A DNA stretch of 64,000 bases from Salinilacustrithrix flava (GCF_041228405.1 NZ_CP133888.1:310001-374000); one strand, 5' to 3'. Positions 23,574-33,684 are shown, counted from the stretch's first letter. Translations and numbers: made by a program. The notes: generated by a model not told the origin, from the sequence alone.

Positions 23574-24316
23574 CACTCCTCTGCGCCGGGTGCGGACCTC
23601 ACGATCGTGAGGCCGCGCAGGTAGTACCAGTACGTCCGCCAGCGGATGTCGCCGACCGGCTTCAGCATCGAGAGCAGGTCGACGTACATGCGCGCCGTGC
23701 GCCGCAGGCCGTCGACGACCCCGAACTTCACCCGCTTCGTGCGGTGGGACACGCCCTGCATCGTGTGGGCGTGCGTGCGCAGCCGGCCCTCGGCGATGAC
23801 CTCGTTGATGCGGGTCTCGATGGTGTAGCCAGCGTGCTTGGTGGCGGGGATGCGATCCCAGACCCAGCGGGGGATGATCCGCTCGCCCGACAGCGGCGGC
23901 AGCACCAGCACCAGCCAGTTGAGCCAGCCGTAGTCGAAGGCGCCGAGGCTCATCTCGGCCCGTCCGTCCAGCACCGGCTCGCAGATGGCGTCGAGGTGGG
24001 CGCTGGTGAGCCCGGTGCAGTCGGCGTCGACGAACAGGATGTGGGTGGCGTCGGTCGACTGCACACCCGCGTCCATGGCGTGGGCCTTGGAGCCGGTCGA
24101 TCCCGGGCGGCCCACGACGCGGGCGCCCGCCTGCTCGGCGATGCGGGCGGTGTCGTCCGTGGAGCCGTCGTCGACGACGATGACCCGGCGGACGTGACGG
24201 CACCCCATCGCCGCCGCCACGTTGTCGGCCACCGTCGTGGCCTCGTTGCGGGCGGGCATGACGACGTCGACCACCGCCGGCGCGCCGGCGTCGGGTCGAT
24301 CGCGCTCGTCGGACAT
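23573..24316 (-). CDS. Family 2 glycosyltransferase
   Basis: This 247-residue GT-A-fold glycosyltransferase has VVMPARNEATTV, VIVVDDGSTDDT and ILFVDADCTGL (DxD metal/nucleotide-sugar motif). It has no transmembrane domain of its own apart from a hydrophobic stretch around 130 (LNWLVLVLPPL) that may touch the membrane. The fold resembles glucosyl-3-phosphoglycerate synthase-like or dolichyl-phosphate-type transferases, but donor and acceptor cannot be read. It sits 12 bp downstream of the unknown gene at 24329 and overlaps the OmpA-like gene. Confidence 0.85.
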   Translation of the reverse strand: MSDERDRPDAGAPAVVDVVMPARNEATTVADNVAAAMGCRHVRRVIVVDDGSTDDTARIAEQAGARVVGRPGSTGSKAHAMDAGVQSTDATHILFVDADCTGLTSAHLDAICEPVLDGRAEMSLGAFDYGWLNWLVLVLPPLSGERIIPRWVWDRIPATKHAGYTIETRINEVIAEGRLRTHAHTMQGVSHRTKRVKFGVVDGLRRTARMYVDLLSMLKPVGDIRWRTYWYYLRGLTIVRSAPGAEE

Positions 24317-24328
24317 CGCGGACCGGAC

Positions 24329-25129
24329 CTAGATGGTGCTCTTGAGCAGCTCGGGGACCACGGGCGTGTCGGTGCGGCGCAGCATGGCTTCCACCGACTC
24401 GAGCCCCTTGGGCCCCACGACGCGGTCGACGAGCGACAGCGGCACGATCTCCTCGTCCAGCTCCCAGGGCTCGCCCTCCTGGTCCAACCGGTCGACGACG
24501 GACTGCCACAACCGCTCGGGCAGGAGCCGGCCCTCGCCGGCCACCAGCCACACGGCGGCGTCGGCGTCACGGGCGACCGCGGCCGCGGCGTGGGACCCGG
24601 CCACCGCGACGAACCCGTCCGGGCCGACCGCGGATGCCTCGAGCAGGACCAGGTTCGACCACCGGACCGCGCCGGCGAGGTTGGCCGGCGGGACCTCCTC
24701 GGCGGGCGAGTCGGCGTGCTCGAGGCGACGCACGAGCCCGGCTCCCTCGCCGAGGGAGTCCACCACGAGGGAGCGGATGTCGCCGCGGCGGATCAGCGCC
24801 GCGCCGACCTGCTCGGGCCAGCCGAGCACCGTGACCGTGATGTCGTCGGGAAGCTCGTAGGCGAGGGCGGCGGCGGTCTTGTCGTCCTGCAGGGCGGAGA
24901 CGCAGCGGAACGCCTCGGCCCGCGGATCGTTGGTGGCCAGGACCCGCGCCGCGAGCCACCACATCGGACCGGACGTGGGGTGGCGGTCGATGATGCGCCG
25001 GCACGCCGTGACCAGCCCGGAGGGGTCGTCGACGAAGCCGGCCAGGGCGCGTGCGACCTCCTCGGCCAGGGCGGCGTGGTCCACGCCGCCGGCCCGCGCC
25101 ACGTAGCGGAGGCGCTCGATCGGGTGCAT
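24329..25129 (-). CDS. Unknown actinobacterial protein, eIF2B-like in appearance
   Basis: This 266-residue cytoplasmic protein is not firmly recognised. Its N terminus is helical with TACRRIIDRHPTSGPMWWLA. The middle alternates strands and helices (ITVTVLGWPEQVGAALIRRG, VRWSNLVLLEASAVGPDGF, AVWLVAGEGRLLP). That pattern recalls the ISOCOT/eIF2B-MtnA fold, but this is only an impression. The C-terminal part ends with VDRVVGPKGLESVEAMLRR. It lies between the DUF2269 membrane protein (1-bp overlap) and the glycosyltransferase, so a role in envelope glycan or nucleotide-sugar handling is conceivable. Confidence 0.6.
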   Translation of the reverse strand: MHPIERLRYVARAGGVDHAALAEEVARALAGFVDDPSGLVTACRRIIDRHPTSGPMWWLAARVLATNDPRAEAFRCVSALQDDKTAAALAYELPDDITVTVLGWPEQVGAALIRRGDIRSLVVDSLGEGAGLVRRLEHADSPAEEVPPANLAGAVRWSNLVLLEASAVGPDGFVAVAGSHAAAAVARDADAAVWLVAGEGRLLPERLWQSVVDRLDQEGEPWELDEEIVPLSLVDRVVGPKGLESVEAMLRRTDTPVVPELLKSTI

Positions 25130-25587
25130 CAGGCTCCGGGCTTGAAGATCATCAGGTACAGCATGACGAGCAGCAGCACCACGACGATGGGGCCGGCCTT
25201 CGCCAGCACGTCACGACCCTTGGCGTCCCCGGAAGCCAGGAGCCGCTGGCCCTTCCCGACCATCCCGCTCACGACGCCGGCGATGGCGAACCAGACCAGG
25301 AAGGACAGGGAGATCCAGGTGTCCGAGAACTCGATGACCTCGTCGGACACCACGATCATGAGGATGCCGGTGAGCAGCGCCACGACGAGCGAGCCCATCA
25401 CGATCTTCTTCGTGTAGTCGTGGGCGAAGCCGGCCCAGCTCTGCAAGGTGGTGTCGCCGCCCTGGCGCGCCAGGTGTCGCTCGAGCAGCGGATTCACGAC
25501 CGTCGGCGCGAACGCGGCGATGACCGCCACGATGTGCAGCAGCAGCAGGATGTTGTAACCGGTGTCGGCGTAGGCAGCGAGGACCAC
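25129..25587 (-). CDS. DUF2269-like membrane protein
   Basis: This 152-residue integral membrane protein has four hydrophobic segments (about 12-34, 65-85, 93-112 and 130-148) and a conserved-looking cytoplasmic NPLLERHLARQG loop, the DUF2269 layout. The family function is unknown. It is the first gene of the leftward operon with the unknown protein, GT2 and OmpA-like lipoprotein, and is divergent from the redoxin-like gene. Confidence 0.72.
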   Translation of the reverse strand: MVLAAYADTGYNILLLLHIVAVIAAFAPTVVNPLLERHLARQGGDTTLQSWAGFAHDYTKKIVMGSLVVALLTGILMIVVSDEVIEFSDTWISLSFLVWFAIAGVVSGMVGKGQRLLASGDAKGRDVLAKAGPIVVVLLLVMLYLMIFKPGA

Positions 25588-25641
25588 GGGTTGCTCCAGG
25601 TGGTTCGAGGGGCGGATCTGCTGGCGCGGAACCTACCTTGC

Positions 25642-25647
25642 TAACTT
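25642..25647 (+). promoter_or_regulatory. -10 hexamer TAACTT
   Basis: It lies 8 nt before the GTG at 25656 and supports that start over an upstream in-frame TTG at 25638. Confidence 0.35.
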
Positions 25648-25655
25648 CCCCCGCC

Positions 25656-26141
25656 GTGCCGACCGACCCCGCTGGCGACGTCACCCTGACCCACATCTCC
25701 GGCGTCGAGCTCCCGCTCGACGACTGGCTGACGACGTTCCACCTCGCGGTGGTCGTGCTCGACCCGTTCGAGTACGAGAGCGCGTGGCTGCTGGACACCG
25801 CCGGCCGCATCCTCGACGTGTTCTCCGAGGCCGACGTCCGCGTCGGCTTCGTGGTCACCTCCACGCCGGCCGACGCCAAGGCCTTCGTGGGGCCGTGGGC
25901 TGACGAGCTCTTCGTGCTCTGCGACCCGGACAAGGCCTTCGTCAAGTCCCTCCAGCTCGAGCAGCTGCCGGCGTTCGTCCACATCGGCATCGACGGCACC
26001 CTCCTCGGGTCCGCCGAGGGCTGGGACCCGCTCGAGTGGCGGGCCGTGGCCGACAACCTGGCCCGGATCATGTCGTGGAAGGCGCCGGACATCCCTGCCG
26101 CCGGCGATCCCAAGCCCTACGCGGGCGCCCCCGCCGTCTGA
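25656..26141 (+). CDS. Thioredoxin-like-fold protein without redox cysteines
   Basis: This 161-residue protein has a thioredoxin-like order: WLTTFHLAVVVLDPFEYESAW, then RVGFVVTSTPADAKAF, ELFVLCDPDKAFVKSLQ and the cis-Pro-type segment EQLPAFVHIGIDGTLLGSAEGW. The usual CXXC position has no cysteine pair; the only Cys is in LCDPD. It is probably a non-catalytic redoxin relative of unknown role. I chose GTG 25656 because a TANNNT hexamer precedes it at leaderless spacing. A palindromic terminator follows. Confidence 0.65.
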   Translation: MPTDPAGDVTLTHISGVELPLDDWLTTFHLAVVVLDPFEYESAWLLDTAGRILDVFSEADVRVGFVVTSTPADAKAFVGPWADELFVLCDPDKAFVKSLQLEQLPAFVHIGIDGTLLGSAEGWDPLEWRAVADNLARIMSWKAPDIPAAGDPKPYAGAPAV

Positions 26142-26145
26142 ACCT

Positions 26146-26163
26146 GAGGCCCGATCGGGCCTC
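26146..26163 (+). terminator. 18-bp perfect palindrome, terminator stem
   Basis: GAGGCCCGATCGGGCCTC lies 5 bp after the stop codon of the redoxin-like gene. A hairpin without a U-run is usual in this GC range. Confidence 0.5.
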
Positions 26164-26210
26164 GGTCACATCCGGCATGGCGGTGCCACCCCTCGGGTAC
26201 GTACCGCACC

Positions 26211-26624
26211 ATGGCCAAGCCCCAGCAAGCCGAGCTCCGTCGTTCCGGGAAGGTCCCCGCGCTGGACCCTGATGCGTCGGTGTCCAAGCTCTCCGCCCAG
26301 GACGCCCCCACCACCTCGGGTTCCGACGGCACGATCCCGGAGGACCAGCGCCCCGGTCACCACCCGGACCAGGAGCAGGACAAGCCGGACATGGACGCCT
26401 TCGCCGAGCGCCTCGGCGTCGTCTCCGAGGATGAGGAGCCCGCCGACGCACCCCACGTCGAGGAGGACTCCACGGTCACCCGGCTGCAGCCGAAGGCCGA
26501 CGCGAAGGCCGCGAAGAAGACCGGCCGCGCCAAGCCCAGCTTCTCTCCCATCGGCCTCGCGCTGGTCGGTCCCGTCACCGGGTTCCTCATCGCCAAGAAG
26601 ATCATCAAGCGGCTCCGCCGCTGA
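26211..26624 (+). CDS. Hypothetical protein with C-terminal membrane segment
   Basis: This 137-residue protein is not recognised. Residues 1-105 are polar and probably disordered, rich in Asp, Glu, Pro and Lys (SGSDGTIPEDQRPGHHPDQE). They end in the basic KADAKAAKKTGRAK, after which a single hydrophobic stretch (FSPIGLALVGPVTGFLIAKK) and a basic tail could form a tail anchor. ATG 26211 has TACGTA about 7 nt upstream. Codon use is the same as in neighbouring genes. Confidence 0.6.
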   Translation: MAKPQQAELRRSGKVPALDPDASVSKLSAQDAPTTSGSDGTIPEDQRPGHHPDQEQDKPDMDAFAERLGVVSEDEEPADAPHVEEDSTVTRLQPKADAKAAKKTGRAKPSFSPIGLALVGPVTGFLIAKKIIKRLRR

Positions 26625-26778
26625 CGACCGACAACTGATCCGCGGACCGGCACCATCCCGGTCCCCGAGAACGGCCGGCCGGACCCGGAACGCCCGCCCC
26701 CGGGTTCGGTCGGCTCGCTCGCGTCGGGGCTGCCGCTCGGGCTGCGACGGCTCGACGCCGATCTGCGATGCTCGGGGG

Positions 26779-28422
<1,644 letters not shown>

Positions 28423-28435
28423 CGGCACCGCGGCC

Positions 28436-29332
28436 GTGCGCGCAGCGCTCCTGGTCGTCGCGGCCGCGGTCCTGTGGGGCACCACGGGGACGGCCCAGGA
28501 GCTCGGCCCCGACGGCATCGACCCGCTCGTCGTCGGGTGGGTGCGCCTCGCCGTCGGCGGGATCGGCCTCGCCGGCATCGCCGCGGTGCGCCGCGCGGCC
28601 GCTGCGCCGCTGCCCCGCTCCTGGACGGTGGTGGCCATCGTGTCGGTCGCGGCCTACCAGCTGACCTTCTTCGGCGGCGTCCGCCTCGCCGGCGTCGCCC
28701 TCGGCACCGCCGTGGGGATCGGATCGGCGCCGATCTGGGGCGGCCTCGTCGACTGGCGATTCGCTCGCAGCACACCGTCGTCGCGCTGGTTCCTGGCCGC
28801 CGCCGTCGCGATCGCCGGGGCGGTGCTGGTGGCCGGCGAGCCGGGCGACGCTGAGCGCCCCGGCCTCGGCCTCCTCCTCGCCGTGGCCGCCGGCGCCAGC
28901 TACGCGATCTACGCCTACGCGCTGCAGCAGCTCGCCCGGGCCGGCGATGCCGACCGCGTCGCGGCGGTCGCCTTCCTCGGCGCCACCGTGGTGCTCGCCC
29001 CGGTGGCGGTGCTGGGTGGCGGTGCCGACGCCTTCGAGCCCCTGGCCACGGGGCGCGGGCTGCTCATGGCCCTGCACCTCGGCCTGGTGGCCACCACCCT
29101 CTCCTACGCCCTGTTCACCCGGGGCGTGAAGCACACCGCGGTGGCCACCGCGACGCTCCTGTCGCTGGCCGAGCCGGTCACCGCGGTGATCCTCGGCGTC
29201 GCCGTGATCGGCGAGGCGCTCACCGCCACCGCCGCCGGCGGCGTCGCGCTCCTGCTCGTGGGCGTCACCGTCGCTGCCCTCGACCGCACCCCCCGACCCC
29301 GCACGAGTCCGGCCACCGACGTCCCCGTCTAG
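28436..29332 (+). CDS. EamA-family (DMT) transporter
   Basis: This 298-residue membrane protein has ten predicted helices in two EamA repeats (LLVVAAAVLWGTTGTAQEL, then LLLAVAAGASYAIYAYALQQ). The family exports metabolites and amino acids; the substrate is unknown here. It starts with GTG 13 bp after the fumarase stop, so it may be co-transcribed. Its TAG stop is part of the likely -10 hexamer of the next gene. Confidence 0.85.
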   Translation: MRAALLVVAAAVLWGTTGTAQELGPDGIDPLVVGWVRLAVGGIGLAGIAAVRRAAAAPLPRSWTVVAIVSVAAYQLTFFGGVRLAGVALGTAVGIGSAPIWGGLVDWRFARSTPSSRWFLAAAVAIAGAVLVAGEPGDAERPGLGLLLAVAAGASYAIYAYALQQLARAGDADRVAAVAFLGATVVLAPVAVLGGGADAFEPLATGRGLLMALHLGLVATTLSYALFTRGVKHTAVATATLLSLAEPVTAVILGVAVIGEALTATAAGGVALLLVGVTVAALDRTPRPRTSPATDVPV

Positions 29333-29335
29333 GTT
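29330..29335 (+). promoter_or_regulatory. -10 hexamer TAGGTT for LLM gene 1
   Basis: It lies 6 nt before the ATG at 29342. The TAG is at the same time the stop codon of the EamA gene. Confidence 0.4.
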
Positions 29336-29341
29336 CGGGCC

Positions 29342-30247
29342 ATGCGCATCGGGATCTTCGGGGGCCTCGCCGCCACCGGCACCATCGACGACGTCGTGGC
29401 CGACGTCCAGGCCGCCGAGGAGCAGGGCTTCCACTCCTACTGGGTGCCCCAGATCTTCGGCTACGACGCCCTGACCCTGCTGGCGGTGGTCGGCCGGGAG
29501 ACCGAGCGGATCGAGCTCGGCACGTCGGTGATCCCGACCTACCCGCGCCACCCGGCGATGCTGGCGGCCCAGGCCCTCACCACCCAGCAGGCCTGCGACG
29601 GCCGGTTGACCCTCGGCATCGGGCTGTCGCACCAGCCGGTCATCGAGCACATGTTCGGCATGAGCTTCGACAAGCCGGTGCGCCACCTGCGCGAGTACCT
29701 CGACGTGCTCATGCCGCTGGTGACCGGCGAGCGGGTCGAGGCCCACGGCGAGACGATCTCGGCGAACCTGGCCCTCGACATCCCCGGCGCCCGGCCCGTG
29801 CCCGTGCAGGTCGCCGCCCTCGGACCCCAGATGCTGAAGCTCGCCGGCGCCCGCACCGCCGGGACGATCACGTGGATGACCGGTCCCCGCACCATCGGCG
29901 ACCACACCGCCCCCACCATCCGCGCCGCAGCGGAGGCGGCGGGGAACCCGGCACCCTTCGTCACCAGCGGCGTGCCGGTGTGCGTCACCGACGACGTGGA
30001 GGGCACCCGGGCCCGCGCCGCCCAGGTGTACGCCATCTACGGACAGCTGCCGTCCTACCGGGCGATGCTCGACCGGGAGGGCCTGGAGGGTCCGGCCGAC
30101 CTGGCCATCATCGGCGACGAGGACGCCGTCGCTGGCCGGATCCGCGACTTCGCCGACGCCGGTGTCACCGACCTGGCCGCCAGCGAGTTCGGCTCGAGCA
30201 GCGACGAGCGGACCCGCACGCGCGCCCTGCTGCGCAGCCTGCTGTGA
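29342..30247 (+). CDS. LLM-class F420-dependent oxidoreductase 1
   Basis: This 301-residue TIM-barrel flavin/F420 oxidoreductase of the luciferase-like superfamily resembles the group that acts as F420-dependent reductases. Visible blocks: GFHSYWVPQIFGYDALTLLAV, GTSVIPTYPRHPAMLAAQALT, GRLTLGIGLSHQPVIEHMFG and PVQVAALGPQMLKLAGARTAG. The substrate is unknown. Its stop TGA overlaps the GTG start of the next LLM gene (GTGA), so the two paralogous but different oxidoreductases are coupled. Confidence 0.87.
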   Translation: MRIGIFGGLAATGTIDDVVADVQAAEEQGFHSYWVPQIFGYDALTLLAVVGRETERIELGTSVIPTYPRHPAMLAAQALTTQQACDGRLTLGIGLSHQPVIEHMFGMSFDKPVRHLREYLDVLMPLVTGERVEAHGETISANLALDIPGARPVPVQVAALGPQMLKLAGARTAGTITWMTGPRTIGDHTAPTIRAAAEAAGNPAPFVTSGVPVCVTDDVEGTRARAAQVYAIYGQLPSYRAMLDREGLEGPADLAIIGDEDAVAGRIRDFADAGVTDLAASEFGSSSDERTRTRALLRSLL

Positions 30248-31140
30248 AGGTACGCGTCGGCTACGGCCTCGGCACCCGCACGATCACCAACGACGCCGAG
30301 CGCTTCGCTGCGCTGGTCGACGGCCTCGAGGCGCTGCGCTTCGACTCGCTCTGGCTGTCGGAGAAGATCACCGACGACTGCCCCGACCCGGTCGTGGCCC
30401 TGTCCTTCGCCGCAGCACGCACGACCAAGCTCAAGCTCGGCACGAGCGTCATGGTGCTGCCGGGCCGCAACCCGATGCTGCTCGCCAAGGAGCTGGCCAG
30501 CCTCGACCGCCTCTCCGGCGGGCGGTTGCTGCCGGCGTTCGGTCTCGGCCAGGTCGACCCGGCCGAGCAGCAGGCGTTCGGCGTCGAGCGGACCGAGCGG
30601 GCCAAGCGCTTCGACGAGGCCCTGCCCCTCCTCCGCCGCTTCTGGACCGAGGACGCCGTCGACCACGAGGGGACCTTCTTCCGGTACGAGGGCGCCAAGG
30701 TCCTGCCCCGCCCCGTCCAGCAGCCGATCGAGATCTGGCTCGGGGGTGTGGCGCCCTCGGAGCTGCGCCGGACCGGGCGGCTGGGCGACGGCTGGCTGCC
30801 GAGCTTCTGCACGCCCGACGACGTCGCCGCCGGCCGACCCGAGATCGAGCGCATCGCCGCCGAGCACGACCGGGAGATCGACCCCGAGCACTTCGGGGCG
30901 CTGGTGCCCTACGCGGTCGACGGCATCCCCGACGTCCTCGCCGCCTTCCTCGCCAAGCGCCGGCCCGACATCGACGTGCGCGACGTGGTCGCCCCGAGCG
31001 TGGACGCGCTCGCGCCGCTGCTCGAGCGGTTCATCGAGGTCGGCGCGTCCAAGTTCGTGGCCGTGCCCATCGGCGAGCCATCCGACTGGTCGACCCACCT
31101 GGCCGAGGTCGCCGACGTGGTGAAGCCCCTGCAGACCTGA
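30244..31140 (+). CDS. LLM-class F420-dependent oxidoreductase 2
   Basis: This 298-residue luciferase-like oxidoreductase reads KVRVGYGLGTRTITNDAERF at the start, followed by FDSLWLSEKITDD, GTSVMVLPGRNPMLLAKELA, GRLLPAFGLGQVDPAEQQAF and IWLGGVAPSELRRTGRLGDG. It belongs to a different subgroup from LLM 1. GTG 30244 overlaps the upstream stop by 4 bp. A 48-bp palindromic element separates it from LLM 3. Confidence 0.87.
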   Translation: MKVRVGYGLGTRTITNDAERFAALVDGLEALRFDSLWLSEKITDDCPDPVVALSFAAARTTKLKLGTSVMVLPGRNPMLLAKELASLDRLSGGRLLPAFGLGQVDPAEQQAFGVERTERAKRFDEALPLLRRFWTEDAVDHEGTFFRYEGAKVLPRPVQQPIEIWLGGVAPSELRRTGRLGDGWLPSFCTPDDVAAGRPEIERIAAEHDREIDPEHFGALVPYAVDGIPDVLAAFLAKRRPDIDVRDVVAPSVDALAPLLERFIEVGASKFVAVPIGEPSDWSTHLAEVADVVKPLQT

Positions 31141-31151
31141 GCCACCCCCGC

Positions 31152-31199
31152 TTCGCTGGTCCGGATCCGACCGCACGTGGTCCGATCGGGACCACCGAA
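31152..31199. repeat. 48-bp palindromic element, unit D (solo)
   Basis: The arms are 31152-31172 (TTCGCTGGTCCGGATCCGAC plus C) and 31179-31199, around the 6-bp loop GCACGT. It has the same layout and near-identical arms as unit A 26 kb away. It is a single copy between LLM genes 2 and 3. Confidence 0.75.
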
Positions 31200-31218
31200 C
31201 GAGGAGGGGCCGGGCGAG

Positions 31219-31224
31219 TACGGT
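31219..31224 (+). promoter_or_regulatory. -10 hexamer TACGGT for LLM gene 3
   Basis: It lies 8 nt before the ATG at 31233. Confidence 0.4.
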
Positions 31225-31232
31225 CCGGCGCC

Positions 31233-32099
31233 ATGAAGTTCGGGATCATCTTCGCCAACACCGGGCCCTTCGCCAACGGTGACGCCGCCGCCGAGATGGC
31301 GGTCGCCGCCGAGGAAGCCGGGTTCGAGTCGCTCTGGACCGTCGAGCACGTCGTCGTACCTTCGGGCTACGACTCGCCCTACCCCTACGACCCGTCCGGG
31401 AAGATGCCCGGCGGCGAGGACTTCGACATCCCCGACCCGCTGATCTGGCTCAGCTGGGTCGCATCGGCCACCTCCACCATCCGGCTGGCGACGGGCATCC
31501 TCATCGTCCCCCAGCGCAACCCCGTCGTGCTGGCCAAGGAGCTCGCCACGCTCGACCACCTCTCCGGCGGGCGCATGGAGCTCGGCATCGGCGTCGGTTG
31601 GCTCGAGGAGGAGTTCGACGCCATCGGCGTGCCCTTCTCCGAGCGGGGCAAGCGCACCGACGACAACATCGCCGCCATGCGAGCCCTGTGGAGCGAGGAG
31701 AAGGCCACGTACCACGGCGAGTTCACCAGCTTCGACGAGTGCATCTCCCGCCCCCGGCCGGTGAACGGGTCCATCCCCGTGCACGTCGGCGGGCACACCG
31801 ACATCGCCGCCCGCCGGGCCGGCCGCCTCGGCGACGGGTTCTTCCCCGGCAAGGGCAACCCGCAGGAGCTGGCCCGCAGCTTCGACCTGGTGCGCGAGAC
31901 CGCTCGCGAGCACGGCCGCGACCCCGATGCGATCGAGTTCACCGCCGGCGGTGCGACCATCGGCAGCGGCGCGCTGCAGGCCGCCAAGGAGCTCGCCGAC
32001 GTGGGCGTCGACCGCATCATGGTCCCGGCCTTCGCGTTCTGGGGCGACACCGCCGACGCCCTGAAGCGCTACGGCGACGAGGTCATCTCCAACGCCTGA
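31233..32099 (+). CDS. LLM-class F420-dependent oxidoreductase 3
   Basis: This 288-residue luciferase-like oxidoreductase follows the TIGR03619-like layout: KFGIIFANTGPFANGD, GFESLWTVEHVVVPSGYDSP, ATGILIVPQRNPVVLAKELA, GRMELGIGVGWLEEEFDAIG and IPVHVGGHTDIAARRAGRLG. It probably uses F420 as cofactor; the substrate is unknown. It has its own TANNNT hexamer and is separated from LLM 2 by the solo 48-bp palindrome, so it may be a separate transcript. Confidence 0.88.
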   Translation: MKFGIIFANTGPFANGDAAAEMAVAAEEAGFESLWTVEHVVVPSGYDSPYPYDPSGKMPGGEDFDIPDPLIWLSWVASATSTIRLATGILIVPQRNPVVLAKELATLDHLSGGRMELGIGVGWLEEEFDAIGVPFSERGKRTDDNIAAMRALWSEEKATYHGEFTSFDECISRPRPVNGSIPVHVGGHTDIAARRAGRLGDGFFPGKGNPQELARSFDLVRETAREHGRDPDAIEFTAGGATIGSGALQAAKELADVGVDRIMVPAFAFWGDTADALKRYGDEVISNA

Positions 32100-32160
32100 C
32101 CAGTGCGCAGGCGACGTTCCGAGGCTCAGCCGAGGAACTCGAGGTCGCCGAAGGCGACAC

Positions 32161-33576
32161 TCAGACCTGGGGTGGGACGGCGCCGGCGCCGGCCACGCAG
32201 CTGTCGACCCGCACGCGCTCGTCGACGATGCTGATCTGGGCTGCTGCGCTCTCCTCGGCCCAGGCGCGCAGGGCGTCCTCGAGCTCGTCGGTGTCCTCCT
32301 GGGTGTCGCCGACGACATCGATGCGGGCGCAGGCGGCGTCGCCGTCCATCCACGTCACGGCCCAGTCGCCGCCCCAGCCCTGGATGGCAGCGAAGGCATC
32401 CTGGGGCGGCACGGTGGTGTCACCGGTGGTGAACAGGCCGAACCAGAACAGCGTGCCGACCACGCCGTCGTCGACGACCTCGCCGTCGGCGGGCGGGGGC
32501 GGGACCTCGACGCGCGGCTGGCGCTCGCTGTACAGCGGCGGGAAGAGCACCTGCTCCGACGTCGTCGGCGGATCCTCGAGGGCAGCGTCCACGGCACGGT
32601 CGCCCCGCTCGCCGATGATGGCGTCCACGAAGATCTTGCCCAGCTCGTAGGGAGCGCCGATCTCGAAGAGGAGGATCTCGGGGAAGGCCTCCACGTCGAT
32701 GCCGTCCGCGAACGCGCGCTCCTCGGCGGCGGCCTGCTGCTGCACGTCCTCGGGCTGCTCGTCGATCCACTGCTGCTCGATCCGCCGGGCGTTGCCCTCC
32801 ACGACCGCGGTGAACCCGGTGGCGATCTCGTCCTTGCGGTCGTCGTACTCCGGGCGATCGAGCTCGAAGTGCTGGTCGTCGAGGGCGTGCACGAGCTCGT
32901 GCACGATCGTCTTGCGGACGTAGGGGGTCAGCGACGCGCCCCGCACGACCAGCTCGTTGGTCTCGGGGTCGTAGAAGCCGAGCACGCCGGCGGAGTAGAT
33001 CGCCCGCAGCTCCTCGAGCAGATCGGCCCCCGGATCGAGCAGCCCGAGCGCCTTGTAGAACACCTCGACGTCGGCGATCTGGTCGGCATCCTCCTCGAAG
33101 TCCTCGAGCAGGCGGGACTGGAAGGCGTCACCGTCGGCCAGCTCGACCGCGACCGGCTCCATGAACTCCAGCCCGCGGGCCTCGGCGACGAAGGCCTGCA
33201 GCTCCTCCACCAGGACCTCGAGCTCGTCCTGGGACAGGGGCGGCCCCGCCGGCTCGGTGGTCGGGGCGCTCGCCGGTGGCTGGTCGTCCTCGCCGCCGGC
33301 CGCCGTGGTGGGCGGCGCAGCTGCGGGCTGCGGATCGTCACCGTCGCGGGTGATGACGACGATGGTGGCAGCGAGCAGGGCGAGGACCGCCCCGATGGCC
33401 AGCACGATGCTGACGCGGCGACCGCGCGGGGGCCGGGGCTCCTCGTCCGGCGTCCAGCTCGAGGACGGCGACGAGGCCGGTGGTGACGGCGGGGAGCCGC
33501 CCGGCGGTGCGACCGGCGGGCCGGCGGGGTAGCCGGGGCGGCCGGGCGGGGGTGGCGGTGGGGGCAGATCGGACAC
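32161..33576 (-). CDS. Membrane-anchored zinc metallopeptidase-like protein
   Basis: This 471-residue protein has a Pro-rich cytoplasmic N terminus (residues 4-50), one transmembrane helix (55-75) and a Thr/Ala/Pro-rich stalk. The exterior domain holds the zincin motif H226-E-L-V-H230 followed by ALDDQHFELD. A Glu in FTAVVEGNARRIEQ about 30 residues later could be the third ligand. The C-terminal 100 residues form a beta-rich region ending with CVAGAGAV. It could be a surface protease or a non-catalytic relative; no substrate is indicated. It converges with LLM 3. Confidence 0.72.
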   Translation of the reverse strand: MSDLPPPPPPPGRPGYPAGPPVAPPGGSPPSPPASSPSSSWTPDEEPRPPRGRRVSIVLAIGAVLALLAATIVVITRDGDDPQPAAAPPTTAAGGEDDQPPASAPTTEPAGPPLSQDELEVLVEELQAFVAEARGLEFMEPVAVELADGDAFQSRLLEDFEEDADQIADVEVFYKALGLLDPGADLLEELRAIYSAGVLGFYDPETNELVVRGASLTPYVRKTIVHELVHALDDQHFELDRPEYDDRKDEIATGFTAVVEGNARRIEQQWIDEQPEDVQQQAAAEERAFADGIDVEAFPEILLFEIGAPYELGKIFVDAIIGERGDRAVDAALEDPPTTSEQVLFPPLYSERQPRVEVPPPPADGEVVDDGVVGTLFWFGLFTTGDTTVPPQDAFAAIQGWGGDWAVTWMDGDAACARIDVVGDTQEDTDELEDALRAWAEESAAAQISIVDERVRVDSCVAGAGAVPPQV

Positions 33577-33670
33577 GTGCGGTTCCCAGGGGGTGTGGAC
33601 CGGAGCGAACGGTCGACGGTACCGGGTCGCCGCGGCGGTCCCGCCGTCACCACCCGGTCGCCGGCGCCCC

Positions 33671-33676
33671 TACGCT
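33671..33676 (+). promoter_or_regulatory. -10 hexamer TACGCT for nitronate monooxygenase
   Basis: It lies 8 nt before the ATG at 33685. Confidence 0.42.
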
Positions 33677-33684
33677 CCGACGCC

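Noticed and set aside
31141..32099. Mobile element carrying LLM 3
   Set aside because: Only one palindromic unit is present, with no transposase, no second boundary and no change in base composition.
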